Positions 47,516-57,883 of a DNA stretch of 64,000 nt are shown here, piece by piece. The translations under genes were made by a program, and so were the position numbers. Below the pieces are notes generated by a model. The model was given only the letters and a program-made list of their open reading frames with translations, searched no databases and was not told the DNA's origin. The DNA is from Bidens hawaiensis (taxonomy: Eukaryota > Streptophyta > Magnoliopsida > Asterales > Asteraceae), in contig JAIQDT010003833.1 of assembly GCA_021521415.1 (NCBI GenBank), forward strand, positions 216,678-280,677, written 5' to 3'. The number at the start of each line of letters is the position of its first letter. Positions within the stretch are counted from its first letter, which is position 1.

Positions 47516-47658
47516 GTACGCGAACGATCTTCGGATATTGCGCGTACTGTCAGGTTAAAAATAAAGGTACGAATATTATATATCGAAGATGTATGAATAT
47601 TTCAAATGAATGCTTGTCGGGGCGTGAACGATCTTCGGATATTGCACGTAACGACAAG
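47516..47658 (+). repeat. Two related hairpins sharing the loop AACGATCTTCGG
   Basis: The first (47,516-47,547) has arms GTACGCG/CGCGTAC. The second (47,613-47,658) has arms CTTGTCG/CGACAAG with an inner GCGTG/CACGT part. Both loops contain AACGATCTTCGGATATTG, while the arms differ and still pair. Confidence 0.75.
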
Positions 47659-47836
47659 GGGTATGGTTGTTAAATGAATGAGGTAAAGAACGCCTAGAGT
47701 GTTCTTATGTTATAATGTAAGTATGTGTATATAGGTACACGAATGGCATGTGAGTTCTACGTTCGACATAGTAAGTTAGGATGGCAAATCCCTCTAGCTT
47801 ATGTCCGACATAGACTCGGCTGGTAATGGCGTAGTT

Positions 47837-48278
47837 AAGGACTGCGAGCCTTATACGTGAAGTAGATGATATATGTAAACGTAGATAAGGACTGCGAACC
47901 TTATATGTAATGTAGATAGGCGTCAGCATAGGAAAGGACTGTGAACCTTATACGTGCTGTATTTGTAGCATAGGGGACGACTGCGAACCTCGTACGTGCT
48001 ATGAATTAGGTTGCAACATAGGGAAGGACTGCGAACCTTGTACGTGTTGTGGATGTATTTCAGCATAGGAAAGGACTGTGAACCTTATACGTGCTGATTT
48101 TGTAGCATAGGGGAGGACTGCGAACCTCGTACGTGCTATGAATTAGGTTGCAACATAGGGAAGGACTGCGAACCTTGTACGTGTTGTGGTTGTACTATGG
48201 TATAGGGAAGGACCGCGATCCTTGTACGTACCATAAATGGTGAACATAGGTAAGGACTGCGAACCTTGTACGTGTTCA
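47837..48278 (+). repeat. Array of ten covarying hairpins with loop ACTGCGAA
   Basis: The general form is outer arm, TAGGG, AAGG, ACTGCGAA, CCTT, GTACG, outer arm complement. Outer arms are CAGCA/TGCTG (47,924; 48,061), TAGCA/TGCTA (47,966; 48,103), CAACA/TGTTG (48,014; 48,151), ATGGTA/TACCAT (48,197) and TGAACA/TGTTCA (48,241). The inner stem is AAGG/CCTT or GAGG/CCTC. Two simpler members lie at 47,837 and 47,887. Three hairpins form a 137-bp unit present twice. Copies occur at the same offset in all four LTRs. Confidence 0.9.
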
Positions 48279-48760
48279 CGACCTTGAGTACAGGTATAGA
48301 CGGTGAACTATGAACGTACTCTCGGTAGACTGAGGTTAGTGATTGTAGATATGTATGTATGTATGGTAGCAAGTATGTATGTAGAACAGAAGGGTAACTA
48401 GTGAAGTATGGATATGTATCTACAGATATGTATGTATGTGTATGTATTGTATGGCGTTCGATTAACTAGAACTCACTCAGCGTAGCTGACTTTTAGTATG
48501 CACGCAGGTGAGCTGATTATAGAGTTAGCATGAGGATGACACACGGCATGGATTGAACGGCTGGCATCTGAAGAAAGAAGTAAAGATGTTTTAAATATAA
48601 AGTTTTGTGTTATGGTATCAAAGAAAAGATTTAATGTTTTGTAATAAATGATTGATGTTTTATATTCCGCGAAAAGTTTTAATAAACTCTGATTTGAAGA
48701 ACTGTGTTTATGAGTAAATCCGACGCTAAATAGGGTCACCGGGTTCGGGGCCTTACAAGT

Positions 48761-48772
48761 TGGTATCAGAGC
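48761..48772 (+). other. Element E primer binding site, unit 1
   Basis: TGGTATCAGAGC, three bases after the LTR end, complements initiator-Met tRNA. It is repeated at 53,305 and 57,849. Confidence 0.9.
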
Positions 48773-49161
48773 ATAAGTTCGAGAGATTTAAGCATCCTAC
48801 ATGCTTAGACTCGAACAGAATATGGGATTTAAGTAAGAAAGGAAAGAAGATGCCAGTTCAAGAATGCCATGTGTCGCTCAAGCAAGATCAGTAAAGGTAA
48901 AGTGTATGATTAAATGATATATGTTAATGAGAAAGGAAAGATATGTGAACGATAAGGATAGAAGTAATTGATTGTTTGATTTGACTAACTGCTTAAGTAG
49001 GACCAGCACAAATAGACTCATAAAGGGAAGTGTATAGGACACGGAAAGCAACGTGATCAGCTAGTCACAGCTGGCCACTGTTATTACCTGTTAGCCTTGC
49101 TATCATTGTACTAAATAGTTCCTTGAGTGATGATGTTTGTGTTGTCCCTTTTAGAATACTG

Positions 49162-50349
49162 ATGGCTGGAGCTGGAGAATTTGTGGGAACTGGGGGTCGC
49201 ACTGGACGTCGTGGCAGGCCTCGTCTTGTCCGGCAACCCTCGGTAGAAGAAGCTTCCCACACCGAAGATGAAGGAAGCGCCGCTGGAGGAGACCAAAACA
49301 ACAACGAAGAAGTTCAACTTAGCCCTGCAGTTCAAGCAGCCATTGTTCAAGCTGTAGTTGCTGCTGTGAAGAACCTGAATCCCGAAGGATCTGCTGGAAG
49401 CCGTGAACGAACTGCTGAAGGGGCGGGTGGTGATGGTAGGAAGGATGGGGAGGGAGAAAGAGGGGCCTCGAGTGAGGATAAGTCTGTGAAAGTCGATGAC
49501 AGGAGAAGAGGCCAAGGTGGGTGCAACTATAAGTCCTTCAAAGGATGCGACCCGCCAAAGCTGACTGGTTTGGGAGACGCAATCGCTACTCTCCAATGGA
49601 TAGCCACTATGGACAAGGTTATCTGCATTAGCGAATGCCGTCCCGACCAAGCTGTGGGTTACGCTACTCAGTCATTTGAGGAAGAAGCTATGTATTGGTG
49701 GGAAGGTGTGGAGCAGAGAAAGACTAGGGATGAGATCAAGGCGTTGAGATGGGACGATCTGAAGGAGTTGGTGATGAAAAAGTTCTGCGCAGATGCCGAG
49801 GTTGAAAGGACGGAGATGAAGTTCCTGAATTTAAAGGCCGGTATGATGACGCATCGTGAGTATACTACTGAATTCAACCGACTATCTAGGTTGGTGCCTG
49901 ATATGGTTGACACTGAGGTCAAAAGAATCAAATGTTATGTGAGGGGATTGCCACAAAAAGTCCGCATGCTGGTCAGGGCAAATAAACCTGCTACTTTTGA
50001 CTCTGCTGTTGAACTTGCAGAAGTGGTTTATGCTGACCTGGCTGAGGACGATGTGGTGGTGGGGGAAAAGAAGGAGAAGAAATGGGCTACCTCTGCTAAG
50101 CGGTCAGGCGAGATGGTGACAACAACTGATGAGAGGAAGGCCAAGGTTGGGAACAAGGATGCGTGTAAGACGTGTGGGCGAGTGCACCCGGGGGAATGCA
50201 GGATTGGGACAGACAGGTGCTATCGGTGCGGAAAGGGTGGGCATTACTCTCGAGACTGCCCTGATCGTCCAAAGTGCTACAAATGCGGAAAAGCTGACCA
50301 CATGGCTAGGGATTGCAAGGAATCAGGGGCGGGAGGTGCGGAAAGATAA
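49162..50349 (+). CDS. Element E gag, unit 1
   Basis: 395 residues from MAGAGEFVGTGGRTG; an in-frame ATG 13 codons upstream is possible but lies in leader-like sequence. N-terminal residues 1-130 are charged and glycine-rich. The capsid domain follows (FKGCDPPKLTG, ATLQWIATMDKVI, AMYWWEGVE, WDDLKELVMKKFC, FNRLSRLVPDMVD, YVRGLPQKVRMLV). The nucleocapsid has CGRVHPGEC, then two perfect CCHC knuckles, CYRCGKGGHYSRDC and CYKCGKADHMARDC. It ends at GGAER with TAA and no protease follows. The frame is intact and identical in unit 2. It probably packages element RNA into particles that use enzymes of a Tekay-like helper. Confidence 0.92.
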   Translation: MAGAGEFVGTGGRTGRRGRPRLVRQPSVEEASHTEDEGSAAGGDQNNNEEVQLSPAVQAAIVQAVVAAVKNLNPEGSAGSRERTAEGAGGDGRKDGEGERGASSEDKSVKVDDRRRGQGGCNYKSFKGCDPPKLTGLGDAIATLQWIATMDKVICISECRPDQAVGYATQSFEEEAMYWWEGVEQRKTRDEIKALRWDDLKELVMKKFCADAEVERTEMKFLNLKAGMMTHREYTTEFNRLSRLVPDMVDTEVKRIKCYVRGLPQKVRMLVRANKPATFDSAVELAEVVYADLAEDDVVVGEKKEKKWATSAKRSGEMVTTTDERKAKVGNKDACKTCGRVHPGECRIGTDRCYRCGKGGHYSRDCPDRPKCYKCGKADHMARDCKESGAGGAER

Positions 50350-50789
50350 AGATTTGGGGAAACTGCAGAGAGGAACGCTTGATGAAGGAATAATTGTTCA
50401 TGCAATGGTTTTATTAAGTTGCTTTTACTTAAGGACTTGTTGTGTGTTAAGGTTTAAAACTTATGGTTATCAGTGACGTGTAATATATTGAGTAGGTTAT
50501 GAATGATTATTATGTTATGATGAAATGTTGTTTTAGACAATAGTGTTGAAAGTACTAATCGAAGCCCTTGGAGGTATGAGATGAGTTGTGGTACATCGAG
50601 GGTCTCATGGACAAGCTACCTTAAATAGCTAAAACACATGACCATCATTCGATGACTGCAAAGTCGGAAGTAAGAAGGATAACTCAGAAAGCGAAGGCGA
50701 TTCAATAAAGCGTGTAAATATAAGAAGTTTTCCTTTTATAGGGAATAAGTTAGGTTTCGGGGACGAAACCTCTTTAAGGAGGGAAGACT
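50350..50789 (+). other. Element E 3' internal region with pre-PPT hairpin and polypurine tract
   Basis: There is no pol similarity. The hairpin AGGTTTCG-GGGA-CGAAACCT (50,752-50,771) and the purine tract AAGGAGGGAAGAC (50,777-50,789) directly precede LTR 2. The same occurs at 54,894-55,333 in unit 2. Confidence 0.8.
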
Positions 50790-53301
50790 TGTAACATCCC
50801 GAAATTTCAAAGTGATATTAATTATATTACTTACTAATAGAGGGAAAGTTTACTCGGGTTGTCAGGAAATAAATAATAGAGTAGGAGTTGGTATGAGTCG
50901 GGCTAGTGTTGGATTAATGGAGACGGGTTAAATGAGAATGGGCCTTAGGTCCATGGGATTTCAGGGATATAAATATCCCCTAAACCCAAAAATATCTTCA
51001 TTTCCTTACTTTCTACACACACACTCCAAAATCACACACACCATCTACACCGCCGCCGGGCCGAGGAGAGGAACGGGCAGATCCGAGAGAGAGAGAGAGC
51101 GATTAGTGTGTTAACAAGTTAAACGAGATCCAAACAAGCTCAAAAAGGTATGATTCTTGATCTTTGAAGTTTAAAGATCCAAGCTTTTTAGTGTATAAGC
51201 GACCGAAAATGGTCGGGAAGCGTAGTGGGTGATATTGAACCATAGCAAGGGTGTTAAAATCGCTCAAAATGCTGGACAGAAACCGAACAGCGGCTGATCT
51301 GGACAACTTCGCCTGCAACTGGGCAACTTCGCCTTCAAAGCGATGAACTTCGCCTGCAAGCTAAGTTCGCCTGATGAACTTCGCCTGCAAGCTAAGTTCG
51401 CCTGATGGCAACTTCGCTGTAAAGTTAAGTTCGCCTAACTGGTAACTTCGCCTGAGGCCAAGTTCGCCTGAAGCCAAGTTCGCCTGATGGCAACTTCGCT
51501 GTAAAGCTAAGTTCGCCTAGCTGGTAACTTCGCCTAAAGCTAAGTTCGCCTAAGGTTAACTTCGCCTAGAGCTAGGTTCGCCCGAGGGTTAACTTCGCCT
51601 AAAGTCAAGTTCGATTAGAAAATAAATTAAAAATCTAATGAAAAATGTGTTAAGACAGTTAATGGAAATAAAATTTTTCCAAGCTGACCTGGCAGCTCGA
51701 CCCCAGCCAGGGGCTCTGCCCCTTGGACCCTGCTAGGGGCTGCCGCCCCTAGACCCCGCTGCCAAGGGCGCTGCCCCCGGACCCCCGTTCGTTGTGGGTA
51801 GTGGTTAAGACTGGAAAGATGATATGAGTAGTGATAGTTGTTTGATACGTGTACTTGTTATACAGTCAGCCGTGCACAACTGAAGAAAGGGATTACGATT
51901 AACGGTGAACGTAACCGTGTTCAGGTGAGTTTCTAGCCCCATTCCTTGTTATGTTTTCGGGGCTGTGTGCATACTCGATGTGTTGTTAATACATTTATCC
52001 TAAGTGATAAGTGTATGTCATATGTGATATGTGTGATAGATATGAATGATTGTTTGTCGGTACGCGAACGATCTTCGGATATTGCGCGTACTGTCAGGTT
52101 AAAAATAAAGGTACGAATATTATATATCGAAGATGTATGAATATTTCAAATGAATGCTTGTCGGGGCGTGAACGATCTTCGGATATTGCACGTAACGACA
52201 AGGGGTATGGTTGTTAAATGAATGAGGTAAAGAACGCCTAGAGTGTTCTTATGTTATAATGTAAGTATGTGTATATAGGTACACGAATGGCATGTGAGTT
52301 CTACGTTCGACATAGTAAGTTAGGATGGCAAATCCCTCTAGCTTATGTCCGACATAGACTCGGCTGGTAATGGCGTAGTTAAGGACTGCGAGCCTTATAC
52401 GTGAAGTAGATGATATATGTAAACGTAGATAAGGACTGCGAACCTTATATGTAATGTAGATAGGCGTCAGCATAGGAAAGGACTGTGAACCTTATACGTG
52501 CTGTATTTGTAGCATAGGGGACGACTGCGAACCTCGTACGTGCTATGAATTAGGTTGCAACATAGGGAAGGACTGCGAACCTTGTACGTGTTGTGGATGT
52601 ATTTCAGCATAGGAAAGGACTGTGAACCTTATACGTGCTGATTTTGTAGCATAGGGGAGGACTGCGAACCTCGTACGTGCTATGAATTAGGTTGCAACAT
52701 AGGGAAGGACTGCGAACCTTGTACGTGTTGTGGTTGTACTATGGTATAGGGAAGGACCGCGATCCTTGTACGTACCATAAATGGTGAACATAGGTAAGGA
52801 CTGCGAACCTTGTACGTGTTCACGACCTTGAGTACAGGTATAGACGGTGAACTATGAACGTACTCTCGGTAGACTGAGGTTAGTGATTGTAGATATGTAT
52901 GTATGTATGGTAGCAAGTATGTATGTAGAACAGAAGGGTAACTAGTGAAGTATGGATATGTATCTACAGATATGTATGTATGTGTATGTATTGTATGGCG
53001 TTCGATTAACTAGAACTCACTCAGCGTAGCTGACTTTTAGTATGCACGCAGGTGAGCTGATTATAGAGTTAGCATGAGGATGACACACGGCATGGATTGA
53101 ACGGCTGGCATCTGAAGAAAGAAGTAAAGATGTTTTAAATATAAAGTTTTGTGTTATGGTATCAAAGAAAAGATTTAATGTTTTGTAATAAATGATTGAT
53201 GTTTTATATTCCGCGAAAAGTTTTAATAAACTCTGATTTGAAGAACTGTGTTTATGAGTAAATCCGACGCTAAATAGGGTCACCGGGTTCGGGGCCTTAC
53301 A
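50790..53301 (+). repeat. Element E LTR 2 (2,512 bp)
   Basis: It shares all internal blocks of LTR 1 at +4,544, including the ten-hairpin array (52,381-52,822). It serves as 3' LTR of unit 1 and 5' LTR of unit 2. Confidence 0.93.
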
Positions 53302-53705
53302 AGTTGGTATCAGAGCATAAGTTCGAGAGATTTAAGCATCCTACATGCTTAGACTCGAACAGAATATGGGATTTAAGTAAGAAAGGAAAGAAGATGCCAG
53401 TTCAAGAATGCCATGTGTCGCTCAAGCAAGATCAGTAAAGGTAAAGTGTATGATTAAATGATATATGTTAATGAGAAAGGAAAGATATGTGAACGATAAG
53501 GATAGAAGTAATTGATTGTTTGATTTGACTAACTGCTTAAGTAGGACCAGCACAAATAGACTCATAAAGGGAAGTGTATAGGACACGGAAAGCAACGTGA
53601 TCAGCTAGTCACAGCTGGCCACTGTTATTACCTGTTAGCCTTGCTATCATTGTACTAAATAGTTCCTTGAGTGATGATGTTTGTGTTGTCCCTTTTAGAA
53701 TACTG

Positions 53706-54893
53706 ATGGCTGGAGCTGGAGAATTTGTGGGAACTGGGGGTCGCACTGGACGTCGTGGCAGGCCTCGTCTTGTCCGGCAACCCTCGGTAGAAGAAGCTTC
53801 CCACACCGAAGATGAAGGAAGCGCCGCTGGAGGAGACCAAAACAACAACGAAGAAGTTCAACTTAGCCCTGCAGTTCAAGCAGCCATTGTTCAAGCTGTA
53901 GTTGCTGCTGTGAAGAACCTGAATCCCGAAGGATCTGCTGGAAGCCGTGAACGAACTGCTGAAGGGGCGGGTGGTGATGGTAGGAAGGATGGGGAGGGAG
54001 AAAGAGGGGCCTCGAGTGAGGATAAGTCTGTGAAAGTCGATGACAGGAGAAGAGGCCAAGGTGGGTGCAACTATAAGTCCTTCAAAGGATGCGACCCGCC
54101 AAAGCTGACTGGTTTGGGAGACGCAATCGCTACTCTCCAATGGATAGCCACTATGGACAAGGTTATCTGCATTAGCGAATGCCGTCCCGACCAAGCTGTG
54201 GGTTACGCTACTCAGTCATTTGAGGAAGAAGCTATGTATTGGTGGGAAGGTGTGGAGCAGAGAAAGACTAGGGATGAGATCAAGGCGTTGAGATGGGACG
54301 ATCTGAAGGAGTTGGTGATGAAAAAGTTCTGCGCAGATGCCGAGGTTGAAAGGACGGAGATGAAGTTCCTGAATTTAAAGGCCGGTATGATGACGCATCG
54401 TGAGTATACTACTGAATTCAACCGACTATCTAGGTTGGTGCCTGATATGGTTGACACTGAGGTCAAAAGAATCAAATGTTATGTGAGGGGATTGCCACAA
54501 AAAGTCCGCATGCTGGTCAGGGCAAATAAACCTGCTACTTTTGACTCTGCTGTTGAACTTGCAGAAGTGGTTTATGCTGACCTGGCTGAGGACGATGTGG
54601 TGGTGGGGGAAAAGAAGGAGAAGAAATGGGCTACCTCTGCTAAGCGGTCAGGCGAGATGGTGACAACAACTGATGAGAGGAAGGCCAAGGTTGGGAACAA
54701 GGATGCGTGTAAGACGTGTGGGCGAGTGCACCCGGGGGAATGCAGGATTGGGACAGACAGGTGCTATCGGTGCGGAAAGGGTGGGCATTACTCTCGAGAC
54801 TGCCCTGATCGTCCAAAGTGCTACAAATGCGGAAAAGCTGACCACATGGCTAGGGATTGCAAGGAATCAGGGGCGGGAGGTGCGGAAAGATAA
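53706..54893 (+). CDS. Element E gag, unit 2
   Basis: The translation is the same as the gag at 49,162-50,349 over all 395 residues, with both zinc knuckles intact. Its position is exactly 4,544 bp downstream. Leader, primer site (53,305) and 3' hairpin are also duplicated, so this unit together with its flanking LTRs is a complete gag-only element. Confidence 0.92.
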   Translation: MAGAGEFVGTGGRTGRRGRPRLVRQPSVEEASHTEDEGSAAGGDQNNNEEVQLSPAVQAAIVQAVVAAVKNLNPEGSAGSRERTAEGAGGDGRKDGEGERGASSEDKSVKVDDRRRGQGGCNYKSFKGCDPPKLTGLGDAIATLQWIATMDKVICISECRPDQAVGYATQSFEEEAMYWWEGVEQRKTRDEIKALRWDDLKELVMKKFCADAEVERTEMKFLNLKAGMMTHREYTTEFNRLSRLVPDMVDTEVKRIKCYVRGLPQKVRMLVRANKPATFDSAVELAEVVYADLAEDDVVVGEKKEKKWATSAKRSGEMVTTTDERKAKVGNKDACKTCGRVHPGECRIGTDRCYRCGKGGHYSRDCPDRPKCYKCGKADHMARDCKESGAGGAER

Positions 54894-55333
54894 AGATTTG
54901 GGGAAACTGCAGAGAGGAACGCTTGATGAAGGAATAATTGTTCATGCAATGGTTTTATTAAGTTGCTTTTACTTAAGGACTTGTTGTGTGTTAAGGTTTA
55001 AAACTTATGGTTATCAGTGACGTGTAATATATTGAGTAGGTTATGAATGATTATTATGTTATGATGAAATGTTGTTTTAGACAATAGTGTTGAAAGTACT
55101 AATCGAAGCCCTTGGAGGTATGAGATGAGTTGTGGTACATCGAGGGTCTCATGGACAAGCTACCTTAAATAGCTAAAACACATGACCATCATTCGATGAC
55201 TGCAAAGTCGGAAGTAAGAAGGATAACTCAGAAAGCGAAGGCGATTCAATAAAGCGTGTAAATATAAGAAGTTTTCCTTTTATAGGGAATAAGTTAGGTT
55301 TCGGGGACGAAACCTCTTTAAGGAGGGAAGACT

Positions 55334-57845
55334 TGTAACATCCCGAAATTTCAAAGTGATATTAATTATATTACTTACTAATAGAGGGAAAGTTTACTCG
55401 GGTTGTCAGGAAATAAATAATAGAGTAGGAGTTGGTATGAGTCGGGCTAGTGTTGGATTAATGGAGACGGGTTAAATGAGAATGGGCCTTAGGTCCATGG
55501 GATTTCAGGGATATAAATATCCCCTAAACCCAAAAATATCTTCATTTCCTTACTTTCTACACACACACTCCAAAATCACACACACCATCTACACCGCCGC
55601 CGGGCCGAGGAGAGGAACGGGCAGATCCGAGAGAGAGAGAGAGCGATTAGTGTGTTAACAAGTTAAACGAGATCCAAACAAGCTCAAAAAGGTATGATTC
55701 TTGATCTTTGAAGTTTAAAGATCCAAGCTTTTTAGTGTATAAGCGACCGAAAATGGTCGGGAAGCGTAGTGGGTGATATTGAACCATAGCAAGGGTGTTA
55801 AAATCGCTCAAAATGCTGGACAGAAACCGAACAGCGGCTGATCTGGACAACTTCGCCTGCAACTGGGCAACTTCGCCTTCAAAGCGATGAACTTCGCCTG
55901 CAAGCTAAGTTCGCCTGATGAACTTCGCCTGCAAGCTAAGTTCGCCTGATGGCAACTTCGCTGTAAAGTTAAGTTCGCCTAACTGGTAACTTCGCCTGAG
56001 GCCAAGTTCGCCTGAAGCCAAGTTCGCCTGATGGCAACTTCGCTGTAAAGCTAAGTTCGCCTAGCTGGTAACTTCGCCTAAAGCTAAGTTCGCCTAAGGT
56101 TAACTTCGCCTAGAGCTAGGTTCGCCCGAGGGTTAACTTCGCCTAAAGTCAAGTTCGATTAGAAAATAAATTAAAAATCTAATGAAAAATGTGTTAAGAC
56201 AGTTAATGGAAATAAAATTTTTCCAAGCTGACCTGGCAGCTCGACCCCAGCCAGGGGCTCTGCCCCTTGGACCCTGCTAGGGGCTGCCGCCCCTAGACCC
56301 CGCTGCCAAGGGCGCTGCCCCCGGACCCCCGTTCGTTGTGGGTAGTGGTTAAGACTGGAAAGATGATATGAGTAGTGATAGTTGTTTGATACGTGTACTT
56401 GTTATACAGTCAGCCGTGCACAACTGAAGAAAGGGATTACGATTAACGGTGAACGTAACCGTGTTCAGGTGAGTTTCTAGCCCCATTCCTTGTTATGTTT
56501 TCGGGGCTGTGTGCATACTCGATGTGTTGTTAATACATTTATCCTAAGTGATAAGTGTATGTCATATGTGATATGTGTGATAGATATGAATGATTGTTTG
56601 TCGGTACGCGAACGATCTTCGGATATTGCGCGTACTGTCAGGTTAAAAATAAAGGTACGAATATTATATATCGAAGATGTATGAATATTTCAAATGAATG
56701 CTTGTCGGGGCGTGAACGATCTTCGGATATTGCACGTAACGACAAGGGGTATGGTTGTTAAATGAATGAGGTAAAGAACGCCTAGAGTGTTCTTATGTTA
56801 TAATGTAAGTATGTGTATATAGGTACACGAATGGCATGTGAGTTCTACGTTCGACATAGTAAGTTAGGATGGCAAATCCCTCTAGCTTATGTCCGACATA
56901 GACTCGGCTGGTAATGGCGTAGTTAAGGACTGCGAGCCTTATACGTGAAGTAGATGATATATGTAAACGTAGATAAGGACTGCGAACCTTATATGTAATG
57001 TAGATAGGCGTCAGCATAGGAAAGGACTGTGAACCTTATACGTGCTGTATTTGTAGCATAGGGGACGACTGCGAACCTCGTACGTGCTATGAATTAGGTT
57101 GCAACATAGGGAAGGACTGCGAACCTTGTACGTGTTGTGGATGTATTTCAGCATAGGAAAGGACTGTGAACCTTATACGTGCTGATTTTGTAGCATAGGG
57201 GAGGACTGCGAACCTCGTACGTGCTATGAATTAGGTTGCAACATAGGGAAGGACTGCGAACCTTGTACGTGTTGTGGTTGTACTATGGTATAGGGAAGGA
57301 CCGCGATCCTTGTACGTACCATAAATGGTGAACATAGGTAAGGACTGCGAACCTTGTACGTGTTCACGACCTTGAGTACAGGTATAGACGGTGAACTATG
57401 AACGTACTCTCGGTAGACTGAGGTTAGTGATTGTAGATATGTATGTATGTATGGTAGCAAGTATGTATGTAGAACAGAAGGGTAACTAGTGAAGTATGGA
57501 TATGTATCTACAGATATGTATGTATGTGTATGTATTGTATGGCGTTCGATTAACTAGAACTCACTCAGCGTAGCTGACTTTTAGTATGCACGCAGGTGAG
57601 CTGATTATAGAGTTAGCATGAGGATGACACACGGCATGGATTGAACGGCTGGCATCTGAAGAAAGAAGTAAAGATGTTTTAAATATAAAGTTTTGTGTTA
57701 TGGTATCAAAGAAAAGATTTAATGTTTTGTAATAAATGATTGATGTTTTATATTCCGCGAAAAGTTTTAATAAACTCTGATTTGAAGAACTGTGTTTATG
57801 AGTAAATCCGACGCTAAATAGGGTCACCGGGTTCGGGGCCTTACA
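55334..57845 (+). repeat. Element E LTR 3 (2,512 bp)
   Basis: It appears the same as LTR 2 by eye. It is followed by a primer site (57,849) and only 38 bp of internal sequence before the deletion junction. Confidence 0.93.
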
Positions 57846-57883
57846 AGTTGGTATCAGAGCATAAGTTCGAGAGATTTAAGCAT

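Larger units (their letters stand above)
46246..48757 (+). repeat. Element E LTR 1 (2,512 bp)
   Basis: TGTAACATCCCG to GGGCCTTACA. It differs from LTR 2 at 46,488 (A versus T at 51,032); I saw no other change. Order inside: TTCGCCT repeat block, GC-rich hairpins, two paired hairpins (47,516-47,547 and 47,613-47,658), and ten-hairpin array (47,837-48,278). Confidence 0.93.

Noticed and set aside
47837..48278. Repeat-spacer appearance suggesting CRISPR or a satellite
   Set aside because: Spacers are short and similar between units, the flanking arms covary and the block is part of each E LTR.
49111..49650. Antisense open frame of 179 codons in element E (also in unit 2)
   Set aside because: It is the mirror of the gag frame, with serine-rich composition from the complement of gag codons; no independent evidence.
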